A DNA stretch of 64,000 nucleotides from Leifsonia sp. 1010 (GCF_031455295.1 NZ_JAVDSL010000002.1:529285-593284); one strand, 5' to 3'; positions 19,154-28,851 are shown, counted from the first letter of the stretch. The notes: generated by a model not told the origin, from the sequence alone. Translations and numbers: made by a program.

Positions 19154-21037
19154 ATGGCAGGCCGGATTCGACAGAGCGACATCGAAGAGGTCAAAGCCCG
19201 CACCAACATCGGCGACATCGTCGGCGACTACGTCAGTCTCAAGACCGGCGGCGTCGGCGCACTCAAGGGCCTCTGCCCGTTCCACGACGAGAAGAGCCCC
19301 AGCTTTTACGTGCGCCCGGGCGTCGGCCGCTACCACTGCTTCGGCTGCGGCGAAGGCGGCGACGTCTACGAGTTCCTGCTCAAGATGGACCACGTCTCGT
19401 TCACGGACGCGGTCGAGCGGCTTGCCGCGCGCATCGGCTACCAGCTCCACTACGAGGAGGGCGGCGGCGGCCCCTCCGAGAGCTCCGGCAACCGCGCCCG
19501 CCTGCTCGCGGCGAACGCCGCGGCGGAGGAGTTCTTCCGCGACCGCCTGTCCGCCCCGGATGCCGACCCCGGCCGCCGATTCCTCGGTGAGCGCGGCTTC
19601 GACGCAGCGGCGGCGGCTCACTTCGGCGTGGGGTTCGCCCCGAAGAGCTGGGACGAGCTGACCAAGCACCTCCGCGGCAAGGGCTTCAGTCAGGAGGAGC
19701 TGCTGACCGCCGGGCTCGTCTCGCAGGGCGATCGCGGTGTCTACGACCGCTTCCGCGGCCGGCTGATCTGGCCCATCCGCGACGTCACCGGCCAGACCAT
19801 CGGCTTCGGCGCGCGCCGCCTGCTCGACGACGACAAGGGCCCGAAGTACCTCAACACCCCCGAGACCCCCGTCTACAAGAAGGCGCAGGTGCTCTACGGG
19901 CTGGATCTGGCCAAGCGTGACATCTCGCGACAGGACCAGGTCGTCGTGGTCGAGGGCTACACGGACGTCATGGCGTGCCACCTCGCCGGGATCACGACCG
20001 CGGTCGCCACCTGCGGCACCTCGTTCGGCGTCGACCACATCAAGGTGATCCGCCGCGTGATGGGCGACGACAACAGCCAGGGTTCGGTCATCTTCACGTT
20101 CGACCCGGACGCGGCGGGCCAGAAGGCGGCCTCCCGCGCGTTCGGCGAAGAGCAGCGGTTCTCCGCGCAGACCTACGTCGCGGTCGGACCGGACGGCCTC
20201 GACCCGTGCGATCTGCGGCTGGCCCAGGGGGATGTGGCGGTGCGCCGCATGATCGACGCACGCAAGCCGATGTTCGAGTTCATGATCCGCCGTACCGTCG
20301 AGCGCTTCGACCTCGACTCGGTCGAGGGCCGGGCGGCCGCCTTGCGCGCGGGTGCGCCCATCGTGGCGACGATCCGCGACCCCGCATCGCAGAACGGCTA
20401 CACCCGCGAACTCGCGCGGCTCTCGGGAGCAGACCTGCAGGACGCCATTCGCGCCGTCCGGGCCGCCCAGCGAGGCTCCGGTTCACGCGACGGCTCGCGC
20501 GACGGAACCCGCGACGACGGCCGCAGCCGCTCGTACCCGGGCGGCGACGGCCCGTCCGGCTCCGCCGAGCAGCCGCGTCCTCTCGCGCAGGCCGACCTCA
20601 CCGATCCGACGCAGCGGACCGAGCGCGAGAGCCTCATGGTGCTGCTGCAGCTGCCCGACGAGGTCGGCCAGGAGCGGGCGGCGCGCGCCGTGCAGGTCCC
20701 GTTCGTCAACCCGACCCACGCCGTGGTGCGCGACGCGATCGCGAGTCAGCTCGCCACCCTCGAACAGCCGGGCTGGGTGGATCGGGTGCTCGCCGAGGTG
20801 CCGCAGGCGTATGCCCCGACGGTCAACGCGCTGGCTGTTGCGGAGCTCCCGCAGGGTGGCGACCCGGGGCGCTACGCACGATCCATCGTCGATGGCCTCA
20901 TCGACCGCGACCTGCTCCGCGAGAAGGCGGAACTGACCTCGCGCCTCGGCCGCACCGAAGACCCGGAGCTGCGCCGCCAGATCTCGCTCGCCATGGTCGC
21001 GATCGAGAGCGAACGGCGCCGGCTGCGCGGCGAATAG
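19154..21037 (+). CDS. dnaG: DNA primase
   Basis: Primase of 627 residues that makes RNA primers at the replication fork. The N-terminal zinc ribbon is complete (Cys41, His44, Cys62, Cys65 in LCPFHDEKSPSF and RYHCFGCGEGGD). The catalytic core has the RNA-polymerase-like FGARRLLDDDKGPKYLNTPE, and the TOPRIM domain has VVVEGYTDVMACHLAG and FTFDPDAAGQKA. The C-terminal helicase-interacting region follows a linker rich in Gly/Arg/Asp/Ser (near residues 440-480). The length is normal for the phylum. Confidence 0.97.
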   Translation: MAGRIRQSDIEEVKARTNIGDIVGDYVSLKTGGVGALKGLCPFHDEKSPSFYVRPGVGRYHCFGCGEGGDVYEFLLKMDHVSFTDAVERLAARIGYQLHYEEGGGGPSESSGNRARLLAANAAAEEFFRDRLSAPDADPGRRFLGERGFDAAAAAHFGVGFAPKSWDELTKHLRGKGFSQEELLTAGLVSQGDRGVYDRFRGRLIWPIRDVTGQTIGFGARRLLDDDKGPKYLNTPETPVYKKAQVLYGLDLAKRDISRQDQVVVVEGYTDVMACHLAGITTAVATCGTSFGVDHIKVIRRVMGDDNSQGSVIFTFDPDAAGQKAASRAFGEEQRFSAQTYVAVGPDGLDPCDLRLAQGDVAVRRMIDARKPMFEFMIRRTVERFDLDSVEGRAAALRAGAPIVATIRDPASQNGYTRELARLSGADLQDAIRAVRAAQRGSGSRDGSRDGTRDDGRSRSYPGGDGPSGSAEQPRPLAQADLTDPTQRTERESLMVLLQLPDEVGQERAARAVQVPFVNPTHAVVRDAIASQLATLEQPGWVDRVLAEVPQAYAPTVNALAVAELPQGGDPGRYARSIVDGLIDRDLLREKAELTSRLGRTEDPELRRQISLAMVAIESERRRLRGE

Positions 21038-21246
21038 CACGCGGAAACCGCCGCCTGCGGAATCCGCAGACGAATGCCCGCAGCTGCGCTCTTTTGTTGC
21101 GTCCGTGTAAAGATCGCGCCCGGATCCGCATCCGAATGCAGGAAGAACGAGCATTCCGTGCTAGGAAAGTTCTCACGCGAACGGCGATCCCGCACGCCCG
21201 TGACGACGCCGCTTGCGCATCCCACACCAGGAAGAGGTAATCGGAT

Positions 21247-22878
21247 ATGACATCCGCACACAACGGCGGACGGCGCCTGCTCGCCGTATCCGCCGCGTTC
21301 GCGGCCGCGGCACTGGTGCTCGCCGGCTGCTCCGGGAACAACAACGGCTCGGGCGGCGGCGGCGGTGGCGCCATCACCGTCGGCACCACCGACAAGATCA
21401 CGTCGATCGACCCCGCCGGTTCGTACGACAACGGCTCGTTCGCCGTCATGAACCAGGTCTACCCGTTCCTTCTGAACACCCCGTACGGCAGCCCGGACGT
21501 CAAGCCGGACATCGCCGAGAGCGCCGACTTCACCTCGCCGACCGAGTACACGGTCAAGCTCAAGCCGGGACTGAAGTTCGCCAACGGACACGACCTCACC
21601 TCGTCGGACGTAAAGTTCACCTTCGACCGCCAGATCAAGATCAACGACCCCAACGGCCCGGCATCGCTGCTTGCCAACCTGGACAGCGTCTCGGCGCCGG
21701 ACAAGACCACGGTCGTCTTCACGCTCAAGGTCCCGAACGACCAGACCTTCCCACAGGTGCTCTCCAGCCCCGCCGGTCCGATCGTGGATGAGCAGGTCTT
21801 CTCGGCCGACAAGGTCACGCCCGACAACACCATCGTCAAGGGCCACCCGTTCGCCGGTCAGTACGACATCACGAGCTACGACTTCAACAACCTGATCGCC
21901 TACAAGGCGTACTCCGGGTACAAGGGTCTGCTCGGCAAGCCCGCGACCGACAAGGTCAACGTCAAGTACTACGCCGAGTCGTCGAACCTGAAGCTCGACA
22001 TTCAGAAGGCCGCGATCGACGTCGCCTTCCGCAGCCTCTCGGCCACCGACGTCGCGAGCCTCGAGAACAACAACAAGGTCAAGGTCGTGAAGGGACCGGG
22101 TGGCGAGACCCGCTACATCGTGTTCAACTTCAACACCCAGCCGTTCGGTGCGACCACGCCGGAGGCCGACGCGAAGAAGGCCCTCGCCGTGCGTCAGGCG
22201 GCGGCCGACCTCGTCGACCGCTCGGCCATCGCCGACCAGGTCTACAAGGGCACCTACACCCCGCTGTACTCGTTCGTCCCGGACGGCCTGACCGGCGCCA
22301 CCACGGTGCTCAAGGAGCTGTACGGCGACGGCAACGGCGGCCCCAGCCTCGACAAGGCGAAGCAGACCCTCCAGGCGGCCGGCGTCTCGACCCCGGTCTC
22401 GCTGAACCTCCAGTACAACCCGGACCACTACGGCCCGTCCTCCGGTGACGAATACGCCCTGGTCAAGGAGCAGCTGGAGAACGGCGGCCTGTTCAAGGTC
22501 AACCTGCAGTCGACCGAGTGGGTGCAGTACTCGAAGGACCGCACGAAGGACGTCTACCCGGCGTACCAGCTCGGCTGGTTCCCGGACTACTCGGACGCCG
22601 ACAACTACCTGTCGCCGTTCTTCATCAAGGAGAACTTCCTGGCGAACCACTACGACAACCCGGAGGTCCAGGACCTCATCGCGAAGCAGGCGGGCACGAC
22701 CGACAAGGCCGAGCGCACCAAGCTGATCGAGGAGATCCAGGCCAAGGTCGGGGCGGACCTCAGCACGCTTCCGCTGCTGCAGGGTTCGCAGATCGCGGTC
22801 GTCGCGAAGGGTGTCTCGGGCGCCGACAAGACGCTCGACCCGTCGTTCAAGTTCCGCTACGCGGCTCTCTCGAAGTAA
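21247..22878 (+). CDS. ABC transporter substrate-binding lipoprotein, peptide/nickel (SBP_bac_5) family
   Basis: Extracellular solute-binding lipoprotein of 543 residues. The N-terminus is a lipoprotein signal peptide with lipobox LAGC (Cys28), followed by a Gly/Ser linker. The mature part has the family-5 pattern: TEYTVKLKPGLKFANGHDLT, SSDVKFTFDRQIK and, near the end, YQLGWFPDYSDADNYLSPFF, which is typical of oligopeptide binders. The ATG has a ribosome site, AAGAGGT. It is the first gene of a 7.5-kb operon with two permeases and two ATPase genes. A strong stem-loop after the stop may reduce read-through, so the binding protein would be made in excess. Confidence 0.93.
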   Translation: MTSAHNGGRRLLAVSAAFAAAALVLAGCSGNNNGSGGGGGGAITVGTTDKITSIDPAGSYDNGSFAVMNQVYPFLLNTPYGSPDVKPDIAESADFTSPTEYTVKLKPGLKFANGHDLTSSDVKFTFDRQIKINDPNGPASLLANLDSVSAPDKTTVVFTLKVPNDQTFPQVLSSPAGPIVDEQVFSADKVTPDNTIVKGHPFAGQYDITSYDFNNLIAYKAYSGYKGLLGKPATDKVNVKYYAESSNLKLDIQKAAIDVAFRSLSATDVASLENNNKVKVVKGPGGETRYIVFNFNTQPFGATTPEADAKKALAVRQAAADLVDRSAIADQVYKGTYTPLYSFVPDGLTGATTVLKELYGDGNGGPSLDKAKQTLQAAGVSTPVSLNLQYNPDHYGPSSGDEYALVKEQLENGGLFKVNLQSTEWVQYSKDRTKDVYPAYQLGWFPDYSDADNYLSPFFIKENFLANHYDNPEVQDLIAKQAGTTDKAERTKLIEEIQAKVGADLSTLPLLQGSQIAVVAKGVSGADKTLDPSFKFRYAALSK

Positions 22879-22912
22879 ACCGGTTCTGAGCCACCAGCTC
22901 TGAGCCGAACCG

Positions 22913-22948
22913 GGGGGTGGCTCGCTCACGCAGCGAGCCGCCCCCTTT
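22913..22948 (+). terminator. Intercistronic stem-loop in the ABC importer operon
   Basis: GGGGG-T-GGCTCGCT (22913-22926) pairs with AGCGAGCC-G-CCCCC (22932-22945) around CACGC, then TTT. This 14-bp stem lies between the binding-protein stop and the first permease start. It could act as a partial terminator or as a 3' mRNA stabiliser, as is common in binding-protein operons. Confidence 0.75.
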
Positions 22949-22973
22949 CCACGAACCATCACGATTGGCTTCC

Positions 22974-24071
22974 ATGACAGCGACTGTCAGCGCCCCGGCG
23001 GCCGGGACCGCCCCCGGGCCGGACCGGACGAAGGCGAAGCGACGATCCGGAGGCGGCCTCGGCCGCTACATCCTCGTCCGCGCCCTTCTCATCATCCCGA
23101 CCATCTTCATCCTGGTCACCGTCGTCTTCTTCCTGATGCGGTCGACCGGAGACCCGATCACCGCGGCGCTCGGCGGGAAGCTGCCCCCGGCGCAGCTCGC
23201 CGAGCGCGTGCACGAGGCCGGCTATGACCGGCCGATCATCGTCCAGTACTTCGAGTACCTCGGCCAGCTGCTGCGCGGCGACTTCGGGACGACGTTCACC
23301 GACAACCAGCCGGTCACCCAGGTGCTGCTGACGTACGGCGCAGCAACGCTGGAGCTCGCGTTCTACGCGCTGATCGTCGCCTTCATCGTCGGCATCCCGC
23401 TCGGCCTGATCGCCGCCTACTTCCGTGACAAGGCCCCGGACGCGGGCCTGCGGATCATGGCGATCCTCTTCTACGCCACCCCGGTCTTCTTCGTCGGGCT
23501 CGTGCTGAAGCTCATCTTCTCCATCTGGCTGGGCTGGCTCCCGGTCGCCGGACGCGCATCGACGAGCTCCGAGCTGGAGATGCAGACGCTCGACAACAAG
23601 ACCGGCATCTACCTGATCGACGCGTTCCAGACCGGCGACCCGGCCGTGGTCGGCGACGTGCTGATGCACGCCATCCTCCCGGGACTCGCCCTCGGTCTGC
23701 TGACCGCCGGCATCTTCCTCCGGCTGGTCCGCACCAACGTGATCGGGACGCTGTCGACCGACTACGTCGACGCGGCGCGATCGCGCGGTGTCGGCGAATC
23801 GCGGCTCCTGCGCAAGCACGCCTACCGCCCGGCGCTCATCCCGATCATCACGGTCATCGGCCTGCAGATCGCCCTGCTCCTCGGCGGTGCCGTGCTGACG
23901 GAGTCGACGTTCGAGTGGAAGGGCCTCGGCTTCCAGCTCGTCCACTACCTGCAGGCGCGCGACTTCGTGGCCGTGCAGGGCATGGTCGTGCTGCTCGCCG
24001 TCATCGTGACCCTCACCAACTTCGTGGTCGACGTCATCTCGGCCCTCATCGACCCGAGAGTGAGGTACTGA
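22974..24071 (+). CDS. ABC transporter permease, DppB/OppB type
   Basis: First inner-membrane permease of the importer, 365 residues with six membrane helices. The N-terminal family pattern is YILVRALLIIPTIFILVTVVFF and the TM1-TM2 loop has DRPIIVQYFEYLGQLLRGDFG. The EAA coupling loop reads VDAARSRGVGESRLLRKHAYRP. The ATG at 22974 follows TTGGCTTCC. A preceding 40-residue Ala/Pro/Arg-rich cytoplasmic stretch is normal for actinobacterial members. The second permease starts 1 bp after the stop. Confidence 0.92.
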   Translation: MTATVSAPAAGTAPGPDRTKAKRRSGGGLGRYILVRALLIIPTIFILVTVVFFLMRSTGDPITAALGGKLPPAQLAERVHEAGYDRPIIVQYFEYLGQLLRGDFGTTFTDNQPVTQVLLTYGAATLELAFYALIVAFIVGIPLGLIAAYFRDKAPDAGLRIMAILFYATPVFFVGLVLKLIFSIWLGWLPVAGRASTSSELEMQTLDNKTGIYLIDAFQTGDPAVVGDVLMHAILPGLALGLLTAGIFLRLVRTNVIGTLSTDYVDAARSRGVGESRLLRKHAYRPALIPIITVIGLQIALLLGGAVLTESTFEWKGLGFQLVHYLQARDFVAVQGMVVLLAVIVTLTNFVVDVISALIDPRVRY

Positions 24072-24072
24072 G

Positions 24073-25143
24073 ATGTCGACCGCATCAGTGACCTCCCGCA
24101 AGCGTTCCCTCTGGGACCGCCTGCCCGTCGTCCACCAGCTCCGCCAGAGCGTCGGCCTGCAGCGCGGAATGCTCGTGGTGGGCCTCGTGCTCACCGCGCT
24201 GTTCATCCTGACGGCGATCTTCGCCTCCGTGATCGCGCCGTACGGGTTCGCGCAGTCGAAGGCGGACGGGAAGTCGTTCGGCGCGCAGCAGCCGCCGAGC
24301 GCCGCGCACATCTGGGGCACCACGTCCGGCGGCTACGACGTGTTCTCGCGGGTGATCTGGGGAGCGCAGACCGCGATCCTCGTCATCATCATCGCCGTGC
24401 TCCTGTCGATCTTCCTCGGCGTGCTGCTCGGACTCGTCTCCGGCTACTTCGGCGGCTGGCTCGACCGCGTGCTCGTCGTCATCTGCGATGCGATCTACGC
24501 CTTCCCGTCGCTGCTGCTCGCGATCGTCATGGCCATCGCGATCAGCGGCGGGCAGTCGAGCCTGTGGGGCGGCATCCTGGCGGCGGCGATCTCGATCACC
24601 GTCGTCTACATCCCGCAGTACTTCCGAGTGATCCGCTCGGAGGTCGTCCGGATCAAGGCGGAGGCGTACGTCGAGTCGGCGCGGGTCGTCGGCGCGAGCA
24701 ACAGCCGGATCATGTTCCGGCACGTGCTGCGCAATTCGACCAGGACGCTCCCGCTGATCTTCACCCTGAACTCGTCGGAGGCCATCCTCACGCTCGCCGG
24801 CCTCGGCTTCCTCGGCTTCGGCATCGAGCCGACCGCCGCCGCCGAGTGGGGCTACGACCTCAACAAGGCCGTGGATGACGTGACCAGCGGGATCTGGTGG
24901 ACCTCCATCTACCCGGGTCTCGCCATCGTGCTGGTCGTGCTGGGCATCACCCTGGTGGGCGAGAGCCTCAACGACCTGGCCGACCCGCGTCTCCGCGGCC
25001 GCCGCCGCGCCGCTGCGGCCTCCGGAGAGGTCGCCGAGACCTCGGTCGTCCCCGGCGGCACTCTGACGGCCGGCCCCGGAGGGGTCGACGGACTCGAGGG
25101 CGGCGAATCGTTCGACGAGCACGGAATCGAGGTGCGTCCATGA
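24073..25143 (+). CDS. ABC transporter permease, DppC/OppC type
   Basis: Second permease, 356 residues. It has an N-terminal OppC_N segment (GMLVVGLVLTALFILTAIFA), an extracytoplasmic loop with HIWGTTSGGYDVFSRVIWGA, and the binding-protein-dependent domain with EAA loop VESARVVGASNSRIMFRHVL and IEPTAAAEWGYDLN. The last ~45 residues are a hydrophilic tail absent from E. coli DppC. The stop overlaps the ATPase start by 4 bp (ATGA). Confidence 0.92.
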   Translation: MSTASVTSRKRSLWDRLPVVHQLRQSVGLQRGMLVVGLVLTALFILTAIFASVIAPYGFAQSKADGKSFGAQQPPSAAHIWGTTSGGYDVFSRVIWGAQTAILVIIIAVLLSIFLGVLLGLVSGYFGGWLDRVLVVICDAIYAFPSLLLAIVMAIAISGGQSSLWGGILAAAISITVVYIPQYFRVIRSEVVRIKAEAYVESARVVGASNSRIMFRHVLRNSTRTLPLIFTLNSSEAILTLAGLGFLGFGIEPTAAAEWGYDLNKAVDDVTSGIWWTSIYPGLAIVLVVLGITLVGESLNDLADPRLRGRRRAAAASGEVAETSVVPGGTLTAGPGGVDGLEGGESFDEHGIEVRP

Positions 25144-26828
25144 GCGACGTCGTACAGATCAAGGACTTGTCGGTCTCCTTCTCCACCGACGCCGGCGCCG
25201 TGAAGGCGGTCGACGGGGTGAGCCTCAACGTCGCCCCCGGCGAGGTGCTCGCCATCGTCGGCGAGTCGGGCTCGGGCAAGACGGTCACCGCCAAGACCAT
25301 CCTCGGACTGCTGCCCGAGACGGCGACGGCATCGGGTGCGGTCATCCTGCGCAGCCGCGATGGCAAGACGGAGGCGGACATCGTCTCCATCGGCAAGAGC
25401 AAGCTGCGCGAGGTGCGCGGCACCGACGTGGCCATGGTGTTCCAGGAGCCGTCGACGGCGCTGAACCCGGTCTATCCCGTCGGCTGGCAGATCGCGGAAG
25501 GTCTGCGGGCACACGGCAAGCTGTCGAAGAAGGAGGCGCGGGAGCGCGCCGTCGAGATCCTCGGCCGGGTCGGCATCCCGGAGCCGGAGAAGCGGGTCAA
25601 GTACTACCCGCACCAGTTCTCCGGCGGCCAGAAGCAGCGCATCGTCATCGCGATGGCGCTCGTGCTGAACCCCGGGCTGATCGTGGCGGACGAGCCGACG
25701 ACCGCTCTGGATGTGACGGTCCAGGCCGAGATCCTCGACCTGCTGCGACGTTGTCGCGACGAGTTCGGGGCCGCCATCGTGCTCATCACCCACAACATGG
25801 GCGTCGTCGCCGACCTGGCGGACCGCGTCGCGGTCATGTACCAGGGCAAGCTGGTCGAGCAGGCGGATGTGCGGACGCTGTTCTCCTCCCCGCAGGCCGA
25901 CTACACGCGCAAGCTGCTCGCCGCTGTGCCGAAGATCGGACAGGGCCTGATCGCCACGCAGGACCGCGCCATCGCCCGGGCCGAGCGCCCGATCGAGGCG
26001 CCGGTCGTCCAGGCGCGCGATCTGCGCATCCAGTACCCCGGGCGGCTCGGCCGCCCCGGGTTCGTGGCCGTCGACGGGGTCTCGTTCGAGATCCGTCCGG
26101 GCGAGGTGCTCGGCCTTGTCGGCGAGTCCGGCTCGGGCAAGACGACCATCGGGCGGGCCATCGCGGGCCTCAACAAGGTCACCGGCGGGTCGCTCGAAGT
26201 GCTCGGGATCGAGATGAACGGCGTCCGCGAGCGGCGGTTCCGCAAGGTGCGGAGCGACATCGGGTTCGTGTTCCAGGACCCGGCGTCGAGCTTCAATCCG
26301 CTGCTCACGATCGCCGAGTGCGTCGCCGAGCCGCTCGTCGTCCACGGTCGCGCGAGCTCGGCCACCGAGGCCCGTCGCCGCGTCGACGAGCTGTTGGAGG
26401 CGGTCCAGCTGCCGCGCGCGTACGGCGACCGGTATCCGCACGAGCTGTCCGGCGGTCAGCGGCAGCGCGCCAGCCTGGCGCGTGCGCTCGCGCTGGAGCC
26501 GAGCCTCCTGATCGCCGACGAGCCGACCTCCGCACTCGACGTCTCGGTGCAGGCGCGCGTGCTGGAGCTCTTCGCCGACCTGCAGCGGGAGTTCGGGTTC
26601 GCGTCGCTGTTCATCAGCCACGACCTCGCCGTCGTCGACATTCTCGCCGACCGGATCGCGGTACTGCACCGCGGAAAGCTCGTCGAGGAGGGGACCGGCG
26701 CCGAGGTGCTCGGCAACCCGCGCGAGGCGTACACCCAGCGGCTTCTCGCCTCCCTGCCCGTCCCGGACCCGGTCGAACAGGCCGACCGGCGCGAGGCGCT
26801 GCGGGAGTTGCAGGCGGAGAGCGCCTAG
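25140..26828 (+). CDS. ABC transporter ATP-binding protein, two fused nucleotide-binding domains
   Basis: Fused ATPase of 562 residues equal to DppD plus DppF. Domain 1 (about 1-270) has Walker A GESGSGKT, signature FSGGQKQRIVIAMAL and Walker B LIVADEPTTALD. Domain 2 (about 290-540) has Walker A GESGSGKTTIGR, signature LSGGQRQRASLARAL and LLIADEPTSALD. Both end in the oligopeptide C-terminal extension (for example PQADYTRKLLAAVP and PREAYTQRLLASLPVPDP). Since both halves are complete, this gene alone could energise the transporter; yet another ATPase gene follows. Confidence 0.93.
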   Translation: MSDVVQIKDLSVSFSTDAGAVKAVDGVSLNVAPGEVLAIVGESGSGKTVTAKTILGLLPETATASGAVILRSRDGKTEADIVSIGKSKLREVRGTDVAMVFQEPSTALNPVYPVGWQIAEGLRAHGKLSKKEARERAVEILGRVGIPEPEKRVKYYPHQFSGGQKQRIVIAMALVLNPGLIVADEPTTALDVTVQAEILDLLRRCRDEFGAAIVLITHNMGVVADLADRVAVMYQGKLVEQADVRTLFSSPQADYTRKLLAAVPKIGQGLIATQDRAIARAERPIEAPVVQARDLRIQYPGRLGRPGFVAVDGVSFEIRPGEVLGLVGESGSGKTTIGRAIAGLNKVTGGSLEVLGIEMNGVRERRFRKVRSDIGFVFQDPASSFNPLLTIAECVAEPLVVHGRASSATEARRRVDELLEAVQLPRAYGDRYPHELSGGQRQRASLARALALEPSLLIADEPTSALDVSVQARVLELFADLQREFGFASLFISHDLAVVDILADRIAVLHRGKLVEEGTGAEVLGNPREAYTQRLLASLPVPDPVEQADRREALRELQAESA

Positions 26829-26838
26829 GGTCGAAGAT

Positions 26839-27744
26839 GTGAGTTCCGACCCCGCCATCGTCGTCAGCGACCTGTCCGTCGAATACCCTGCGCGGGGCCC
26901 GAGCGCGTCATGCGTGGCCCTGCGCGGGGTGAGCTTCCGCCTCGAGCAGGGGCAGGTGCTCGGCGTGCTGGGGGAGACCGGCTCCGGTAAGAGCACGCTC
27001 GCGCAGGTGCTGTCCGGACGAGTCCTCCCTCCGCGCGCATCCGATCCGGGCCCGAGGATCAGCGGGGGAGAGGCGTCCGTCCTCGGTCACCCGCTGCGGA
27101 AGGCGCGCAAGCGCGACCTGGCCGAGGTGACCTTCCACGTCGGCTACCTGCCGCAGGAGGCCGCCGCGACCCTGGAGCCGTCGCTCAGCGTGCAGGACAA
27201 CGTCACGCTCCCGATCTTCGAGCGCGACGAGCGGTATCCGCGGCGGACGGCGGGCGCCCGGGCGGCGACCATGCTCGACACCGTGCACCTGCCGCTCAGT
27301 GTGCTCAACAAGTACCCGTACGAGCTGAGCTCGGGGCAGCGGCAGCGCGTCGCCCTGGCGCGGGCGCTCGTGCTCGGGCCGACCATCCTGGTCGCCGACG
27401 AGCCGACCGCCGGGATCGACGCGACCGTGCGCGACGCGGTCATCGACCTGCTCGGGCAGCTGCGCGGGCATCCCGACTTCTCGGCGGTCGTGGTGAGTCA
27501 CGATCTTGCCGTGCTGCGGCGGGCGACGGATGTGTCGCTCGTGCTGCAGGGCGGCCGGCCGGTGGGCTACGGACCGATTGAGCAGGTGCTCGCCGACCCG
27601 ACGCATCCCTTCGTCGCCGGTCTCGCACGCGCGCTGAAGCCGCCGGCGCAGCGGACGGAGCGGCGACCCCAGCGCGGGGCGACCCGGCGCGCGACGGCGG
27701 AGAGCACGGGAGCGGTCGAACAGCACGGAGTGGAGACGCGATGA
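26839..27744 (+). CDS. ABC transporter ATP-binding protein (third nucleotide-binding domain of the locus)
   Basis: ATPase of 301 residues with Walker A GETGSGKSTLAQV (about residue 47), signature LSSGQRQRVALARAL, Walker B ILVADEPTAGID and H-loop VVVSHDLAV. The signature has LSSGQ in place of the usual LSGGQ, also seen in some active transporters. It starts with GTG 10 bp after the fused ATPase and ends in an ATGA overlap with a dehydrogenase gene. Its role beside an already complete two-domain ATPase is unclear: it may replace one half for some substrate or serve another permease. Confidence 0.88.
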   Translation: MSSDPAIVVSDLSVEYPARGPSASCVALRGVSFRLEQGQVLGVLGETGSGKSTLAQVLSGRVLPPRASDPGPRISGGEASVLGHPLRKARKRDLAEVTFHVGYLPQEAAATLEPSLSVQDNVTLPIFERDERYPRRTAGARAATMLDTVHLPLSVLNKYPYELSSGQRQRVALARALVLGPTILVADEPTAGIDATVRDAVIDLLGQLRGHPDFSAVVVSHDLAVLRRATDVSLVLQGGRPVGYGPIEQVLADPTHPFVAGLARALKPPAQRTERRPQRGATRRATAESTGAVEQHGVETR

Positions 27745-28772
27745 GCGCAGAGGGAATGGACGAGACCGAGCAGACCGGGACGCCGTCGCATCACCGGGCC
27801 GTGCTGGCCGTCGAGACGACTGCGCTTCCGGAGGATCAGCGGCCGGAGTCCGGACCGATCGCCGTGCTGCCGCAGCCGTCGCAGCGGTTCGTGGATGCCG
27901 TCGAGTCGGCCGGCGGGACGGTCGAGCCGCTCTCCGAACGGACACGCGGTGTGGTCTGGCTGTCCAACACGCAGGCGGCCGAGTTCCCGGCGGTGCTGCA
28001 CGCGCATCCCGGCATCGGCTGGGTGCAGCTGCCCTGGGCCGGTGTGGATGCGTTCGCCGACGTCCTCGCGACCGAGGACCGCCCGGGGCTGATCTGGACC
28101 AGCGCGAAGGGCGCCTACGCGCAGCCCGTGGCCGAGCACGCCCTGGTGCTGAGCCTCGCGCTGCTGCGGGTGATCCCGAAGCGCGTTCGTGCCCGGTCGT
28201 GGGCGACGGAGCAGGAGGGACGGTCGCTGTACGGCCTCGACGTCGTCATCGTCGGCGCCGGCGGCATCGCCCTGGAGCTGATGCGGCTGCTCGAGCCGTT
28301 CGGTGTGCGCGTCACCATCGTCCGGCGCACCGCATCACCGGTGGAGGGTGCCGTCCGCACCGTGACCGCCGACCGGCTCAGCGAGGTGCTGCCCTCGGCC
28401 GACCTCGTGGTCGTCGCCGCCGCGCTCACCGGTGGAACGCGGCACCTGTTCGGCGCGGACGAGTTCGCGGCGATGAAGGACACCGCGTACCTGGTGAACA
28501 TAGCGCGCGGCGGACTCGTCGACACGGATGCCCTGTTGGAGGCGCTGCGCTCCGGCACGATCGCGGGCGTGGGCATCGATGTGACGGACCCGGAACCGCT
28601 GCCGGACGGCCATCCCCTCTGGGACGAGCCGAACGTGATCATCACGCCGCACCAGGCGGACACCCCCGAGATGACGGCCCCGCTGCTCGCCGAGCGCATC
28701 CGTCTGAACGTCCACGCCTTCCTCGACGACGGCCGGTTCGTGGGGGTGGTCGACCCGTCGGCAGGGTACTGA
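27741..28772 (+). CDS. D-isomer-specific 2-hydroxyacid dehydrogenase family protein
   Basis: NAD(P)-dependent oxidoreductase of 343 residues. The Rossmann nucleotide site is VVIVGAGGIALELMRLLEPFG (about residue 165; GAGGIA, with Ala where many members have Gly). The catalytic Arg lies in VNIARGGLVDTDALL, the Glu in DVTDPEPLPDGHPLW and the His in ITPHQADTPEM. The substrate is unknown. It is translationally coupled to the last ABC gene, so it may act on an imported compound. The N-terminal ~40 residues before GPIAVLPQPSQRF are not conserved-looking. Confidence 0.88.
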   Translation: MSAEGMDETEQTGTPSHHRAVLAVETTALPEDQRPESGPIAVLPQPSQRFVDAVESAGGTVEPLSERTRGVVWLSNTQAAEFPAVLHAHPGIGWVQLPWAGVDAFADVLATEDRPGLIWTSAKGAYAQPVAEHALVLSLALLRVIPKRVRARSWATEQEGRSLYGLDVVIVGAGGIALELMRLLEPFGVRVTIVRRTASPVEGAVRTVTADRLSEVLPSADLVVVAAALTGGTRHLFGADEFAAMKDTAYLVNIARGGLVDTDALLEALRSGTIAGVGIDVTDPEPLPDGHPLWDEPNVIITPHQADTPEMTAPLLAERIRLNVHAFLDDGRFVGVVDPSAGY

Positions 28773-28851
28773 GGCTGGACGCGCGCGGGATGCACGCCCG
28801 ATTTCTCCCGTGGCCGCGAACCTTGCTAGAGTAGCTTCGCTGATCAAGCAT

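Noticed and set aside
16012..20038. Long minus-strand frames of over 770 codons opposite dgt, DUF4282 and dnaG
   Set aside because: GC-driven shadow frames: repetitive Val/Ala/Gly/Arg composition, and the opposite strand encodes known proteins.
21054..21068. Small CTGCGG-AAT-CCGCAG hairpin after dnaG as a terminator
   Set aside because: Only a 6-bp stem and no T-run; too weak to call in 70% GC DNA.
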